The translations under genes were made by a program, and so were the position numbers. From contig DATKIP010000082.1 in the NCBI GenBank assembly GCA_035544015.1, positions 1 to 56,756 on the forward strand: DNA of 56,756 nucleotides, written 5' to 3'. Positions 7,701 through 15,203 of this stretch are shown here, one piece after another. The first letter of the stretch is position 1; each line of letters starts with the position of its first letter. The stretch comes from Candidatus Saccharimonadia bacterium. GTDB taxonomy: Bacteria; Patescibacteriota; Saccharimonadia; UBA4664. Under the pieces are notes generated by a model. It was given only the letters and a program-made list of their open reading frames with translations, was not told the origin of the DNA and made no database searches.

Positions 7701-8939
7701 TTAACGGCGGCGCTGGCGGAGGTAGACGGCAAGGCCGGCGGTCGAGGCGAAGGCGAACGCGATGAGCAGCAGCGTGAGGTTGGCGACTTCGCCGACCGCG
7801 GGGAGGGTGCTAGCGCCGAGGACCGAGCCGGTGGTGGGAGTTGGGGTCGGGGTGGCACTAGCACCGAGCACAATGCCGGCAGGTGCAGGGCTTGGGGTGG
7901 CGCTGGGAGTCGGGCTGGGGCTCACGGACGGCGATGGGCTAGGCGAGGGCGTGGGGTCTTGGACGACGGGCAGAGCGCCGGCGTAGATCTTCGCCGGCCA
8001 GGTGGCGCCGGCCAGAGCCGTGACGGCGGGCGTGGTGTCGAAGATATCGCCGACGCCGGGGGTGAACGACGAGGGGAACGAGCCGTCGGGTAGCTGTTGT
8101 GAGCTGAGGTAGCCTTGGGCGGCGGCGCCGGCGGTGGCATCGCCGAGGCCGAGGGCGTTGAGGGCGATGAGGGTCCAGGCCGAGCTAGAGACGTTGGAAT
8201 CGGGACCAAAGGCGGGGTTAAACGGGAACCCACCGTCGGCGTGCTGCAAAGGCATCACGTAGCTCTGGGCGGCGGCGAGCGCGGTGGCGACAGCGGCGGT
8301 GCCGGCGCCGGACGCCTGGGCGGCGCGCAGGGCGGTGATGGCGGCGGCGGTGTCGTCGACGTCACTGCCGGTGGCGGGGCCGGTGGTGTAGGTGAAACCG
8401 CCGTCGGCGTGCTGGTACGAAAGTACGGCAGCGACCTCGTCGGCCAGCACCGGATCGGTATTGGGGACGCGGGCGGCGGCGAGCGCTATGAGGCCAAAAA
8501 AGTCGTCGTTGGTATCGGTGGCGCTGCCGAGCTGGTGGCCGGTGGCGAAACTTTTGAGCTTGGCGACGTAGTTGGTCCCGCCAAAGTCGTAGGGATTTTG
8601 GCCGTCGGCGGTGATGGCGATGATGCCGCGCGCCCAATCGTTGGGGGTGGCGGAGGCACCGGGCACATGGCCGGCGAGGTACGCGCGCAGGCTGGTGCCG
8701 CCGGCGGTTTGCACGGTGCCGAGGTCGCGACCGGCGGCGGCGAGCGCTACGGCCGACCAATCGGTGTCGCCGGCGGGCGCATTGCCGATGTGACCGTCGG
8801 CGGCCTGCAGGCCGGCGAGGTAGGCGCCGCCGTTATCGACGGCCGTCTGGTTGGCAGCGTTTACGGCAAAGGCGAACGGGGACAGGGCGAAGGTGAGGGC
8901 GGCGGACAAAACGGCTGATCTGACGAGTACTGCTTTCAC
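7701..8939 (-). CDS. Secreted alpha-toroid (terpene cyclase/transcobalamin-like) surface protein
   Basis: A 412-residue exported protein. It has a signal peptide (residues 1-28), then about 300 residues of repeats with Q-x-x-D-G-x-x / H-A-D-G-G-F elements typical of the alpha/alpha-toroid fold shared by prenyltransferases, squalene cyclases and intrinsic factor/transcobalamin. These are followed by a Pro-Ser-Thr linker and a tail with VLGAS repeats, a sortase-like L-P-A-V-G, a hydrophobic helix and RQRRR. The chosen GTG at 8939 overlaps the TGA of the DUF4430 gene by 4 bp (GTGA), which implies translational coupling; an in-frame GTG at 8951 is the alternative. Together the two proteins resemble the split halves of a transcobalamin-like binder. 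Ligand binding on the cell surface is inference. Confidence 0.8.
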   Translation of the reverse strand: MKAVLVRSAVLSAALTFALSPFAFAVNAANQTAVDNGGAYLAGLQAADGHIGNAPAGDTDWSAVALAAAGRDLGTVQTAGGTSLRAYLAGHVPGASATPNDWARGIIAITADGQNPYDFGGTNYVAKLKSFATGHQLGSATDTNDDFFGLIALAAARVPNTDPVLADEVAAVLSYQHADGGFTYTTGPATGSDVDDTAAAITALRAAQASGAGTAAVATALAAAQSYVMPLQHADGGFPFNPAFGPDSNVSSSAWTLIALNALGLGDATAGAAAQGYLSSQQLPDGSFPSSFTPGVGDIFDTTPAVTALAGATWPAKIYAGALPVVQDPTPSPSPSPSVSPSPTPSATPSPAPAGIVLGASATPTPTPTTGSVLGASTLPAVGEVANLTLLLIAFAFASTAGLAVYLRQRRR

Positions 8940-9535
8940 TGGTATCTCCACGTTACGTTATCGTTTGGTTGGGGGCTAACTAGCGAACAACCTTTCGGTG
9001 ATACCCCATTTAATTTCACCGTCCAGTTGTTCGCGTAGGAATTGATTTGGCGCACGTAGGCGCTGTGCAAGGTGGCTAGGTAGGAGTAATCGATGTCGAC
9101 GAAGCTGATTTTGCCCTCGTTTTTGGCCTGAATGAGCACGCTGCAGGCATCGGTGCCGGGCAGAAGCCGCACGGTGTAGTGGAACGTGCCGTCGGGATCA
9201 ATGAGGGTGAGCGTGATGGTGTCGGCGGCAAGCGTAGGCGCGGGAGTGGCGGCCGGCGCAGCTGGTTGAGCCGCCAGCTTGGCGACGGGCGCCGAGCTGG
9301 CAGACGGGGCCTGCGTGGCCGCACCGGCGACGGCGGGCTGGCTGGTGGCGGCCGGCGCGACGACGGGGGCCGGCGTGACCGCGCTGGTGGCCGCCGGCGT
9401 GGCGCGCGTCGCGTTGGCTACTTCGGCGGCGCGGTGCGGCGCCTGAGCCAAAACCGCCGCGCCGGCTACCAGCACGGCCCCCGCGGCGAACGTGAGTATG
9501 GTAGTAAGTTTAATTTTTGGTCTACGCAGAGCCAT
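8936..9535 (-). CDS. DUF4430 (transcobalamin C-terminal-like) exported protein
   Basis: A 199-residue protein with an N-terminal membrane/signal segment (residues about 8-30), a long Ala-Pro-Thr-rich spacer and a C-terminal DUF4430 domain. The domain is recognised by D-x-D-G-T-F-H-Y-T near 114, N-N-W-T-V-K-L-N-G near 171 and the final D-N-V-T-W-R-Y. In animals this fold is the beta domain of transcobalamin and intrinsic factor; bacterial members are usually tethered surface proteins. Its Shine-Dalgarno AAGGGG (minus strand, 9546-9541) can pair with an upstream CCCCTT, and the whole gene lies behind a structured leader with a terminator. It is the first gene of a two-gene operon with the alpha-toroid protein. 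Confidence 0.82.
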   Translation of the reverse strand: MALRRPKIKLTTILTFAAGAVLVAGAAVLAQAPHRAAEVANATRATPAATSAVTPAPVVAPAATSQPAVAGAATQAPSASSAPVAKLAAQPAAPAATPAPTLAADTITLTLIDPDGTFHYTVRLLPGTDACSVLIQAKNEGKISFVDIDYSYLATLHSAYVRQINSYANNWTVKLNGVSPKGCSLVSPQPNDNVTWRYQ

Positions 9536-9540
9536 AAAAT

Positions 9541-9765
9541 CCCCTTATCGAACAGCCGACGGCAAAAGGGGCGAGCAGTAAAAAAGCTTCTCGCGGGGAG
9601 AAGCTTGGTACCTAAACTAAGCCACTCTCTCCTTTGATCCGAAGGATAAGTGAACGACCTGAGGTTTGGTCCGGCTTTACGGTAGCGGTACTGCTCTGAA
9701 TCTCACAGATGCTTGCCTCAGGCGAACGAATTGTTAAATCTCTCGGGCACGGACGGTATGACTGA
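9541..9765 (-). ncRNA. Structured 5' leader, riboswitch candidate
   Basis: Between the Nudix stop and the DUF4430 start, the minus strand carries about 220 nt of non-coding sequence. Its elements in transcript order are: a long-range stem CCTGAGG (about 9724-9718) with CCTCAGG (about 9664-9658) enclosing smaller helices; a CACT...AGTG stem holding an ATCC-ttc-GGAT hairpin; a terminator hairpin at 9606-9584 with a T-run; and a CCCCTT/AAGGGG stem that hides the Shine-Dalgarno. A folded sensor, a terminator and SD sequestration together is typical riboswitch architecture. I could not match it to cobalamin, FMN, TPP, glycine, SAM, c-di-AMP or other classes I know. Confidence 0.5.
9576..9606 (-). 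terminator. Rho-independent terminator inside the DUF4430 leader
   Basis: On the minus strand AAGCTTCTC pairs with GAGAAGCTT (plus-strand 598-606 and 584-592 of the 9-kb block) around a 5-nt loop and is followed by a T-run of at least four. It lies about 45 nt upstream of the DUF4430 start and could act as an attenuator or end a yebC-Nudix transcript. Confidence 0.75.
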
Positions 9766-9767
9766 TC

Positions 9768-10244
9768 TTAGGATTGGCTTGGGGCGGTGTCAAGCCTTGA
9801 CAGGTACCCGAGCTTGGTGAAGTACTCGATGGACGGCGGGGGTAATTTGTGGTGTTTGAGCTCATCTGGTTTTACCCATTTGAGGGTGGGGAGTTCGGCC
9901 GAAGGTTGGACCGGAATTTTGGCGGCGGGGAGCGGAATGTCGACGCGGAAGTTGATGAATTTCATTTTTACATTCACGCGCTCGCCGGTTTCGAGTGTTT
10001 TGGGGGAAGTATGGTCGGAGGGGGCTTCGAGCGGGGTAATGGGATACGCACCGATCTTGAGCCCAACTTCCTCGAGGACCTCGCGGTGAAGAGCCTCAAG
10101 GGTGGTCTCGCCCGGTTCAACGCCGCCGCCGGGGATGAGCCACGAGCCGTCGGCGTAGACAGCGCCCGAGGCGGGGTCTTTTTGCCCGAGCAAAATTTTG
10201 CCGTCCGCCGAGATGATGAGCGCGCCGACGATATCGCGGTTCAC
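9768..10244 (-). CDS. Nudix hydrolase
   Basis: A 158-residue Nudix protein. The Nudix box G-x5-E-x7-R-E-x-x-E-E-x-G is complete at residues 40-62. Family members hydrolyse nucleoside diphosphates linked to another group. The GTG start at 10244 overlaps the TGA of yebC by 4 bp, so the two are probably translationally coupled. The substrate cannot be inferred from the sequence. Confidence 0.9.
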   Translation of the reverse strand: MNRDIVGALIISADGKILLGQKDPASGAVYADGSWLIPGGGVEPGETTLEALHREVLEEVGLKIGAYPITPLEAPSDHTSPKTLETGERVNVKMKFINFRVDIPLPAAKIPVQPSAELPTLKWVKPDELKHHKLPPPSIEYFTKLGYLSRLDTAPSQS

Positions 10245-11005
10245 CCGGCGAGCTGCTCCATTACGGCCGCTGAGATGTCGAAGTTGGCGTAGGTATTCGT
10301 AACGTCGTCGAGCTCGTCGAGGGCGTCCATGAGGCGCACAAGCTTGCGAGCGGCGGCTTCGTCGGTGATTTCGACGGTGGTGCCTGGCTCGAATGACAAT
10401 TCGGCTTTTTCGGGCTGGTAGTTTTTGGCGGCGAGGGCCTTACGAACGGCGTCGAGCTCGGTGGGCTTGGTGTAGACGATGAGCTGGCCCTCCCCCGCCT
10501 CGGCGGATCTTCGACCCTCTTCCACGTCCTCGGCGCCGGCTTCGATGGCGTCCATGGTGGCGGCCTCGAGATCGGCGGCAGGAATTACGATAACCCCGCG
10601 CTGGCTAAATTGGTACGCCACCGAGCCGGGCGTGCCGAGGCTGCCGCCGTGCTTGCTGAAGGCGCTGCGGACCTCGGGGGCGGTGCGGTTGCGGTTGTCG
10701 GTGGCGGTTTCCACGATGATGGCGGCACCACCGGGGCCGTAGCCCTCGTAGGTGATTTCCTCGAAGGTGCCGGCGTCGTCTTGGCCCGAGCCGCGCTTGA
10801 TGGCGCGCTCGATGTTGGCGTTGGGTACGCCCGATTTGCGCGCGAGGTCGACGGCCAGGCGGAGTTTGAAGTTGGAGTCGGGGTCGGCGCCGGCACGGGC
10901 GGCTACGGAAATGAGGTTGGCAAATTTGGTAAAGCTGGCGCCGCGGCGGGCGTCTTTGATGCCTTTTTGGTGCTTAATGGAAGCCCATTTGGAGTGTCCG
11001 GACAT
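10241..11005 (-). CDS. yebC: YebC/PmpR family protein
   Basis: A 254-residue YebC-family protein starting at the universal M-S-G-H-S-K-W motif, with K-x-x-D-x-x-R-G-x-x-F close behind. Family members are reported as DNA-binding regulators and, more recently, as factors that relieve ribosome stalling. The open frame continues upstream to 11521, but the conserved N-terminus fixes the start at 11005. A CTGTCA-17-TATAAT promoter lies at 11042-11070 on the minus strand. The downstream Nudix gene is coupled to it. Confidence 0.95.
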   Translation of the reverse strand: MSGHSKWASIKHQKGIKDARRGASFTKFANLISVAARAGADPDSNFKLRLAVDLARKSGVPNANIERAIKRGSGQDDAGTFEEITYEGYGPGGAAIIVETATDNRNRTAPEVRSAFSKHGGSLGTPGSVAYQFSQRGVIVIPAADLEAATMDAIEAGAEDVEEGRRSAEAGEGQLIVYTKPTELDAVRKALAAKNYQPEKAELSFEPGTTVEITDEAAARKLVRLMDALDELDDVTNTYANFDISAAVMEQLAG

Positions 11006-11041
11006 GGGATAGTTCTCGTTTACGGATAGAATTCGGCTTGT

Positions 11042-11091
11042 ATTATACCATTTTTGAGGGTGGTTGACAGATGGGCAGGGGTGCTTATACT
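11042..11091. promoter_or_regulatory. Overlapping divergent promoters
   Basis: Minus strand: CTGTCA (11065-11070), 17-nt spacer, TATAAT (11042-11047) drives yebC. Plus strand: TTGACA (11064-11069), 16-nt spacer, TATACT (11086-11091). The two -35 elements overlap. The plus-strand promoter faces the 3' end of the MazF-like gene and would make antisense RNA; a GC hairpin and five T at about 11112-11156 follow it. Confidence 0.5.
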
Positions 11092-11096
11092 GAGAG

Positions 11097-11549
11097 TTAC
11101 AAATAGGCAATGCCCCGCCCCCCGTTATCTTCCCAGAGGCGGGGGGAGAACTTTTTGGGGCCGGCAATAAGAGTTGCTGTGCGGTGGCGAATAATTCCGA
11201 GGTCGGCGTCGCTGACGCGGCCGGCCAGGTTGATGAGACGACGCGCGTCGAGGGCGCGGACCTGTGAAATGAGCGCGGTCGTGAATTGGGGAGACGACTG
11301 AAACCCATAATAATGGCGGCCGATGTGCGGTTGGGTCGATAGCGGGACGCCGAGAAAAAAGCGGTAATTGAACTTGCGTAGAATAAGCACGGGCCGGGAA
11401 AAGTCGACGTTTTTGCCATTTTCCTCAAAGCCGATATTGAGGCCGAGGGCAGTCCACCAAACTTCTTGTTCGTAAAAATATTGCGTGCTCTGCCGCCCTT
11501 GAAGGAGGGTCTTTTGATCATGCCAGGCGATGTAATCCTTGACGTCCAT
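11097..11549 (-). CDS. PemK/MazF-like toxin-family protein
   Basis: A 150-residue protein of the PemK/MazF-like group that I associate with candidate-phyla bacteria. It has F-x-E-x-E-V-W-W near the start, N-x-G-x-E-x-x-G-K near 38-46, R-P-V-L-I-L at about 52-57, V-P-L-S-T-Q and the S-Q-V-R-A-L-D-x-R-R-L block near 95-105. MazF-type proteins are endoribonucleases. No antitoxin gene is adjacent, so it may be solitary. Its promoter (TTGTGT-17-TAGCAT) ends 6 nt before the ATG and contains a GTTC-N7-GTTC element in the spacer, identical to one at comEC. Toxin activity is inferred from family only. Confidence 0.75.
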   Translation of the reverse strand: MDVKDYIAWHDQKTLLQGRQSTQYFYEQEVWWTALGLNIGFEENGKNVDFSRPVLILRKFNYRFFLGVPLSTQPHIGRHYYGFQSSPQFTTALISQVRALDARRLINLAGRVSDADLGIIRHRTATLIAGPKKFSPRLWEDNGGRGIAYL

Positions 11550-11555
11550 GCCGAT

Positions 11556-11584
11556 ATGCTACCGAACTAAAAGCGAACACACAA
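11556..11584 (-). promoter_or_regulatory. MazF-like promoter with GTTC-N7-GTTC box
   Basis: The -35 TTGTGT (11579-11584) and -10 TAGCAT (11556-11561) are 17 nt apart. The spacer contains GTTCGCTTTTAGTTC at 11564-11578 (minus strand), a GTTC-N7-GTTC direct repeat. The start codon is 6 nt after the -10, so the mRNA is probably leaderless. Confidence 0.65.
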
Positions 11585-11593
11585 GCTCAGACA

Positions 11594-13015
11594 TTATGCC
11601 TGGACGGGCTCGAGGAGGTGAGAGGACGGCGCCTCGGCATGGCCGCGACGGGTGTTGATGCGCTTGAGGGCTACGGTACCAGCCAGAATGAGCGCGTACA
11701 TGGCCAGCATTCCGGCCAGGCTGATGTGCTCGGTGCGGCCGGCCCAGGGTAGGGCGGCGAATTGGTCGATGACCTTGGTGATGAAACCGAGCACCAGCAT
11801 GGCCGGCCAGGCAAACCAACCCGCAAAGGCGGGCACGAACATGCCCGCCAAACCGGCCGCAAAGCTCACGGCCATGGCCAGCGGTACAAGCGGTAGGATG
11901 AGGACGTTGGAGAGCGGCGCGACGATGGAGAGCTGGCCGAACATCCATAAAATGAGCGGCAAGGTGAGGATGTGGGCCACGAACGACTCAATGAACAGCC
12001 GGACGATGACCGACCGCGGGTGGTGCAAGCGCGCTTCGACAGCCGGCGCCACCACCAAGATGCCGAAGAATGCCAAAAACGAGAGTAGCCAGCCGAGGTC
12101 GGTGAGGTAGCCGGGATCGAAGGCGGCGGTAATGCCGGCCGCGACGAGAATGAGGGCGAGCGGGTTGAAGCGACGGCCGTAAAACGAGGCCAGCAGCGAG
12201 AGCACGGCCACCAGACTGGCACGCACAATACTCGCGGAGGCGCCGGTGACAATGAGGAAGCCGGCGATGAGCCACAGCGAGGTCACCAGCGCCACGCCGC
12301 GGCCCGCGCGCTTGAGGGCCCGGTCGACGGCAGCGACGATGATGGTGAGGTTGTAGCCGGAGACGGCCACGAGGTGCGACAGGCCCACGAGCGTGAGCTC
12401 GGTTTGCATGGGCTTGGGTATGAGGGCGCGGATGCCCACGAGCAGGCCGAGGCCAAATGATGACAGCGGCTCGGGTAAGGCGGTTTTGACGCCGGTGAAA
12501 AAGCGCTGGCGGGTCTGCTCGAGCGGGTCTTGGTAGGTGGACAGCACTTCAAGCTTGGGGAAGCCGAGCGAGGCCACCGCCGTGCCAAAGCCGGCTTTTA
12601 CCGGGCCGGTGAGGCGCACCCGGTAGCCCCGCTGGAGCCGCACCGGATACTGGTGCACGCTGAGGCTGCCGGGCAGGTGGCGGCCATCCACGGTGAGGTC
12701 CGAGAGCTTGAAGTCGACCTGGCCGGTGGTGCCGGTGCTGGGATCGTCGGCGACCGATCCGGTGACCGTGATGGTGTGGCCGATGAGGTTGGCGAGCTGG
12801 TGGCGGCCATCGGCCCACGCGGTGGCACGCCACAGGCCGAAGGCGGCCAGGGCGAGCAGGAGGCACGTGAATGCCAGGCGCGTGCGGCGGGCAAACAGGG
12901 CGGCGGCCAGGGCGAGCGCCAGCAGCTCGGGCCCGGCCTGGAGCCCGGCGCGCCCCAACGCCGCGCCGACGACGAGCGCGGCGAAACTGAGGCTGATCTG
13001 GGTAGTGCGACGCAT
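11594..13015 (-). CDS. comEC: ComEC/Rec2 DNA-uptake channel (membrane part only)
   Basis: ComEC forms the inner-membrane channel for single-stranded DNA in natural transformation. The 473-residue protein has an N-terminal soluble/OB-like region (about 60-175) between membrane helices and the competence core with S-H-L-V-A-V-S-G-Y-N at 213-222 and G-A-S-A-S-I-V-R-A. The C-terminal metallo-beta-lactamase-type domain of long ComEC proteins is missing, as in other reduced genomes. The promoter TTGATG-17-CATAAT ends 6 nt before the ATG (leaderless) and has the same GTTC-N7-GTTC box in its spacer as the MazF-like gene. Confidence 0.92.
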   Translation of the reverse strand: MRRTTQISLSFAALVVGAALGRAGLQAGPELLALALAAALFARRTRLAFTCLLLALAAFGLWRATAWADGRHQLANLIGHTITVTGSVADDPSTGTTGQVDFKLSDLTVDGRHLPGSLSVHQYPVRLQRGYRVRLTGPVKAGFGTAVASLGFPKLEVLSTYQDPLEQTRQRFFTGVKTALPEPLSSFGLGLLVGIRALIPKPMQTELTLVGLSHLVAVSGYNLTIIVAAVDRALKRAGRGVALVTSLWLIAGFLIVTGASASIVRASLVAVLSLLASFYGRRFNPLALILVAAGITAAFDPGYLTDLGWLLSFLAFFGILVVAPAVEARLHHPRSVIVRLFIESFVAHILTLPLILWMFGQLSIVAPLSNVLILPLVPLAMAVSFAAGLAGMFVPAFAGWFAWPAMLVLGFITKVIDQFAALPWAGRTEHISLAGMLAMYALILAGTVALKRINTRRGHAEAPSSHLLEPVQA

Positions 13016-13021
13016 GGGGCG

Positions 13022-13050
13022 ATTATGTGCGAACTAAAAGCGAACATCAA
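13022..13050 (-). promoter_or_regulatory. comEC promoter with GTTC-N7-GTTC box
   Basis: TTGATG (13045-13050), 17-nt spacer, CATAAT (13022-13027). The 15-mer at 13031-13045 is identical to the one at 11564-11578. A repressor bound here would block RNA polymerase directly. Confidence 0.65.
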
Positions 13051-13065
13051 GCATGAGCGGCGAAA

Positions 13066-13323
13066 TTATTCGGCCGGCTTGGCTCGACGATTGGCCCGAA
13101 TGCGCAGCACCAGCCCCAGGATCAGCATGAGCGGCGCTGCTCCGAGCAGGATCAGGGCGCCGAGGTTGATAAGATCCCAATAGGCGTAGGGCTGGCAGTC
13201 GTTTTTTGAGGAGACGCAGCGGCCCAAAAGATCATACATGTAGCTAATGTTGGCCGCCAAAATAACGATAGCCAAGGCGGCTACCATGCCCGAGGCCACG
13301 AGGGTTTTGTTCGCAATGGTCAT
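13066..13323 (-). CDS. Small two-helix membrane protein
   Basis: An 85-residue protein with two predicted membrane helices (about 8-28 and 54-74) joined by a loop containing two Cys (CVSSKNDC). It ends in a basic tail. No family recognised. The ATG at 13323 is preferred because a TATACT box (plus-strand AGTATA 13332-13337) ends 8 nt before it; a longer frame would begin at 13362. The two loop cysteines could form a disulphide outside the membrane. Confidence 0.65.
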   Translation of the reverse strand: MTIANKTLVASGMVAALAIVILAANISYMYDLLGRCVSSKNDCQPYAYWDLINLGALILLGAAPLMLILGLVLRIRANRRAKPAE

Positions 13324-13368
13324 TTGATGCCAGTATAGCAAACCACTTTTATAACTCGTCACGAGAAG

Positions 13369-13408
13369 AGCCCCCGGCGCGAGGCCAAGGGCCTTCCCGC
13401 TGGGGGCT
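13369..13408 (-). terminator. GC hairpin after the 13420-15057 gene
   Basis: AGCCCCC at 13369-13375 pairs with GGGGGCT at 13402-13408, enclosing a GGCC-aag-GGCC hairpin. It lies just past the stop of the secreted propeller gene. The tail is C/T mixed, not a clean T-run. Confidence 0.5.
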
Positions 13409-13419
13409 ACTTGTCATGG

Positions 13420-15057
13420 TTACTGCGACAGAGCACCGGCGATGGAATTGGCCGAAACCAGCGTCCAGGTCGCGCCGATCGATCCATCCTTCACATACAG
13501 GCTGCCTCCGCCCCAGACATCGACACGCGTATCCGAGACGCTGAAGCCATCGGCACCGCCGGACACCATTGTCCAGCTTGCGCCGATGGCGCCTTCCTTG
13601 ACGCTGAGGTAGCCATCACCGTCAAGCACCGCGATGCGCTTGGGTGACATGTCGAAGTCGATGACGTTGGTGGAGACGGTCGTCCACCCGGCCCCGAGGG
13701 GTCCTTCCTTGATGGACAGGTCGTTTCCGAAGAGAGCGCCCACCCGGTTGTCGGTCACCCGGAAGGCGCTGACGTTCGTTCCTACGGTGACCCAGGGGGC
13801 ATTCATTGCCCCCTCCTTGATGGCGAGGGTTGACCCTTGCAGGATCGCGATGCGGTTGAGAGAGAGCCCGAACTGGTCGACACCCGTCGCTACCTGCGTC
13901 CAGACAGCGCCGATCGCCCCCTCCTTGATCCACAGCGTGTGGCTGCTGTCGAGGCTGGCCACGCGCGGGGGCTGAGGCCCCTGCACCGGCTTGCAGCTCG
14001 GAAGCTGCGTATTGACGCTACCCGAGCCCGTATTGATGGCATAGGCGCAGACCTCATGTGCGCCGCTCCCGATGGCGTACTGGGCTTCGTAGCCGTGATT
14101 GTTGCCGTAGCCGGGGTAGGCCGCCCCGATGTCGGGGCGCGACATGTTGGCCGTGGTTGCACCAGCGTAGGCTCCGTCGATGTAGATGTGCACGGTGATT
14201 GAGCTCGTCGTATCGGGGTCGATGGCCCAGCCGCGGACACGAACCTTGGCTTGGTCGGCTACCGACCCGGCCTCATCGAGGCTGCCAAACGGGTTGCTGG
14301 AGGGGGCCGGCGCTGGTGATGGCGCAATGTCCGTTGACGGCGGCGTCGAGCTAGTTGGCGTTGCCGATGAGAACTCCCACCAACGATAGCCATCGAAGAT
14401 GAGCGACACGTTGTTGTTGTAGGCATGGCTGAGATATACCCTCGTTTTGCCGAAGACACACTCAGCATCGCCCATGGATTGACGCCACAGAGCGCAGAAC
14501 CCCTGCTCTGCGACGCTCGAAGCCCAGTAGCTTGGCACCCACTCGATTGAAACCCGTGGGCTTCCGTTGGCAGGAACCAGCGGTTGGTTGAAGATCACAT
14601 CCGCGTGATACTCGGTCCCCGCCTGGAGGTCGGCTGCGCGGATGCGAGTCAAGCCAGGAGTGGCGTCGTTGAGCGCGTAGTCCATCGTAGCCACATCGTG
14701 AATGGCGCCCGGAATGTTGGTCGACACCGAGTAGCGGTCCCACTCTGACGGTGTGCTGAACCCGAAGATATGGAAGTCCAGCTCCAGGTAGGGCGACACG
14801 CATTCCAGCGAGTTGATCTGAGACTGCGTCATCTTGAAATCCAGCGTGGCGACGTAGTTGTCGCCCGAGATGTGCGTGGTCTGGAAGTAGCCCGTAGAGG
14901 GCCAGAACCGACCACAGTCCGCGAGATAGTGCTGATCTGCCGGCAACAGGAAGCTTGTGTCCGCCGCATGCGCAGCGGAGACCCCCATCACCGCGCCAGT
15001 GGCTGCGAATGTGGTGACGAGCATAAGCCTCGCCCACAGTCGCCTTGATCGATTCAT
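13420..15057 (-). CDS. Secreted protein with actinobacterial GWAIDPD domain and beta-propeller repeats
   Basis: A 545-residue exported protein. Residues 1-31 form a signal peptide ending AHA-A. Next come a Cys-containing N-terminal domain (about 35-230), a Pro-Ser linker, a domain with V-R-V-R-G-W-A-I-D-P-D, H-I-Y-I-D-G and H-E-V-C-A-Y-A-I-N (about 265-365), and a C-terminal set of five repeats built on K-E-G-x-I-G-A-x-W-T-x-V, probably a tectonin-like propeller. The GWAIDPD domain is common in secreted actinobacterial proteins. AGAAAGG lies 5 nt before the ATG at 15057. It has its own promoter, a roughly 105-nt leader and a terminator, unlike the resident genes. Binding to a host or polymer is a guess. 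Confidence 0.8.
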   Translation of the reverse strand: MNRSRRLWARLMLVTTFAATGAVMGVSAAHAADTSFLLPADQHYLADCGRFWPSTGYFQTTHISGDNYVATLDFKMTQSQINSLECVSPYLELDFHIFGFSTPSEWDRYSVSTNIPGAIHDVATMDYALNDATPGLTRIRAADLQAGTEYHADVIFNQPLVPANGSPRVSIEWVPSYWASSVAEQGFCALWRQSMGDAECVFGKTRVYLSHAYNNNVSLIFDGYRWWEFSSATPTSSTPPSTDIAPSPAPAPSSNPFGSLDEAGSVADQAKVRVRGWAIDPDTTSSITVHIYIDGAYAGATTANMSRPDIGAAYPGYGNNHGYEAQYAIGSGAHEVCAYAINTGSGSVNTQLPSCKPVQGPQPPRVASLDSSHTLWIKEGAIGAVWTQVATGVDQFGLSLNRIAILQGSTLAIKEGAMNAPWVTVGTNVSAFRVTDNRVGALFGNDLSIKEGPLGAGWTTVSTNVIDFDMSPKRIAVLDGDGYLSVKEGAIGASWTMVSGGADGFSVSDTRVDVWGGGSLYVKDGSIGATWTLVSANSIAGALSQ

Positions 15058-15166
15058 GGTGGCCTTTCTGATCGGCTTGGACCGGGGATGTGAACGTACA
15101 AAAACAAGCACCTTGTGGATGCCTGTTCCATGCGGTTGCTATCGCTTTTTGGGCGAATGCTCAGCA

Positions 15167-15195
15167 ATTATAGTTTTTCTACCTTATCTAAGCAA
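15167..15195 (-). promoter_or_regulatory. Consensus promoter of the secreted propeller gene
   Basis: Minus strand TTGCTT (15190-15195), 17-nt spacer, TATAAT (15167-15172). The predicted transcript has a leader of about 105 nt before the ATG at 15057. Confidence 0.65.
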
Positions 15196-15203
15196 GAAAC
15201 GAA

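Noticed and set aside
29-9761. Near-identical words at 29-47 and 9744-9761 (GGGCAC..GGACGGTATGA)
   Set aside because: They are 18-19 bp with one indel, one inside a coding tail and one in a leader. No further flanking similarity, so probably chance or too weak to interpret.
9600-9765. Cobalamin riboswitch or SRP RNA in the DUF4430 leader
   Set aside because: Fragments such as AAGCCGGACC and, on the other strand, GGTCCGG are suggestive, but the B12-box context, the GGTG core and the SRP tip motif are missing.
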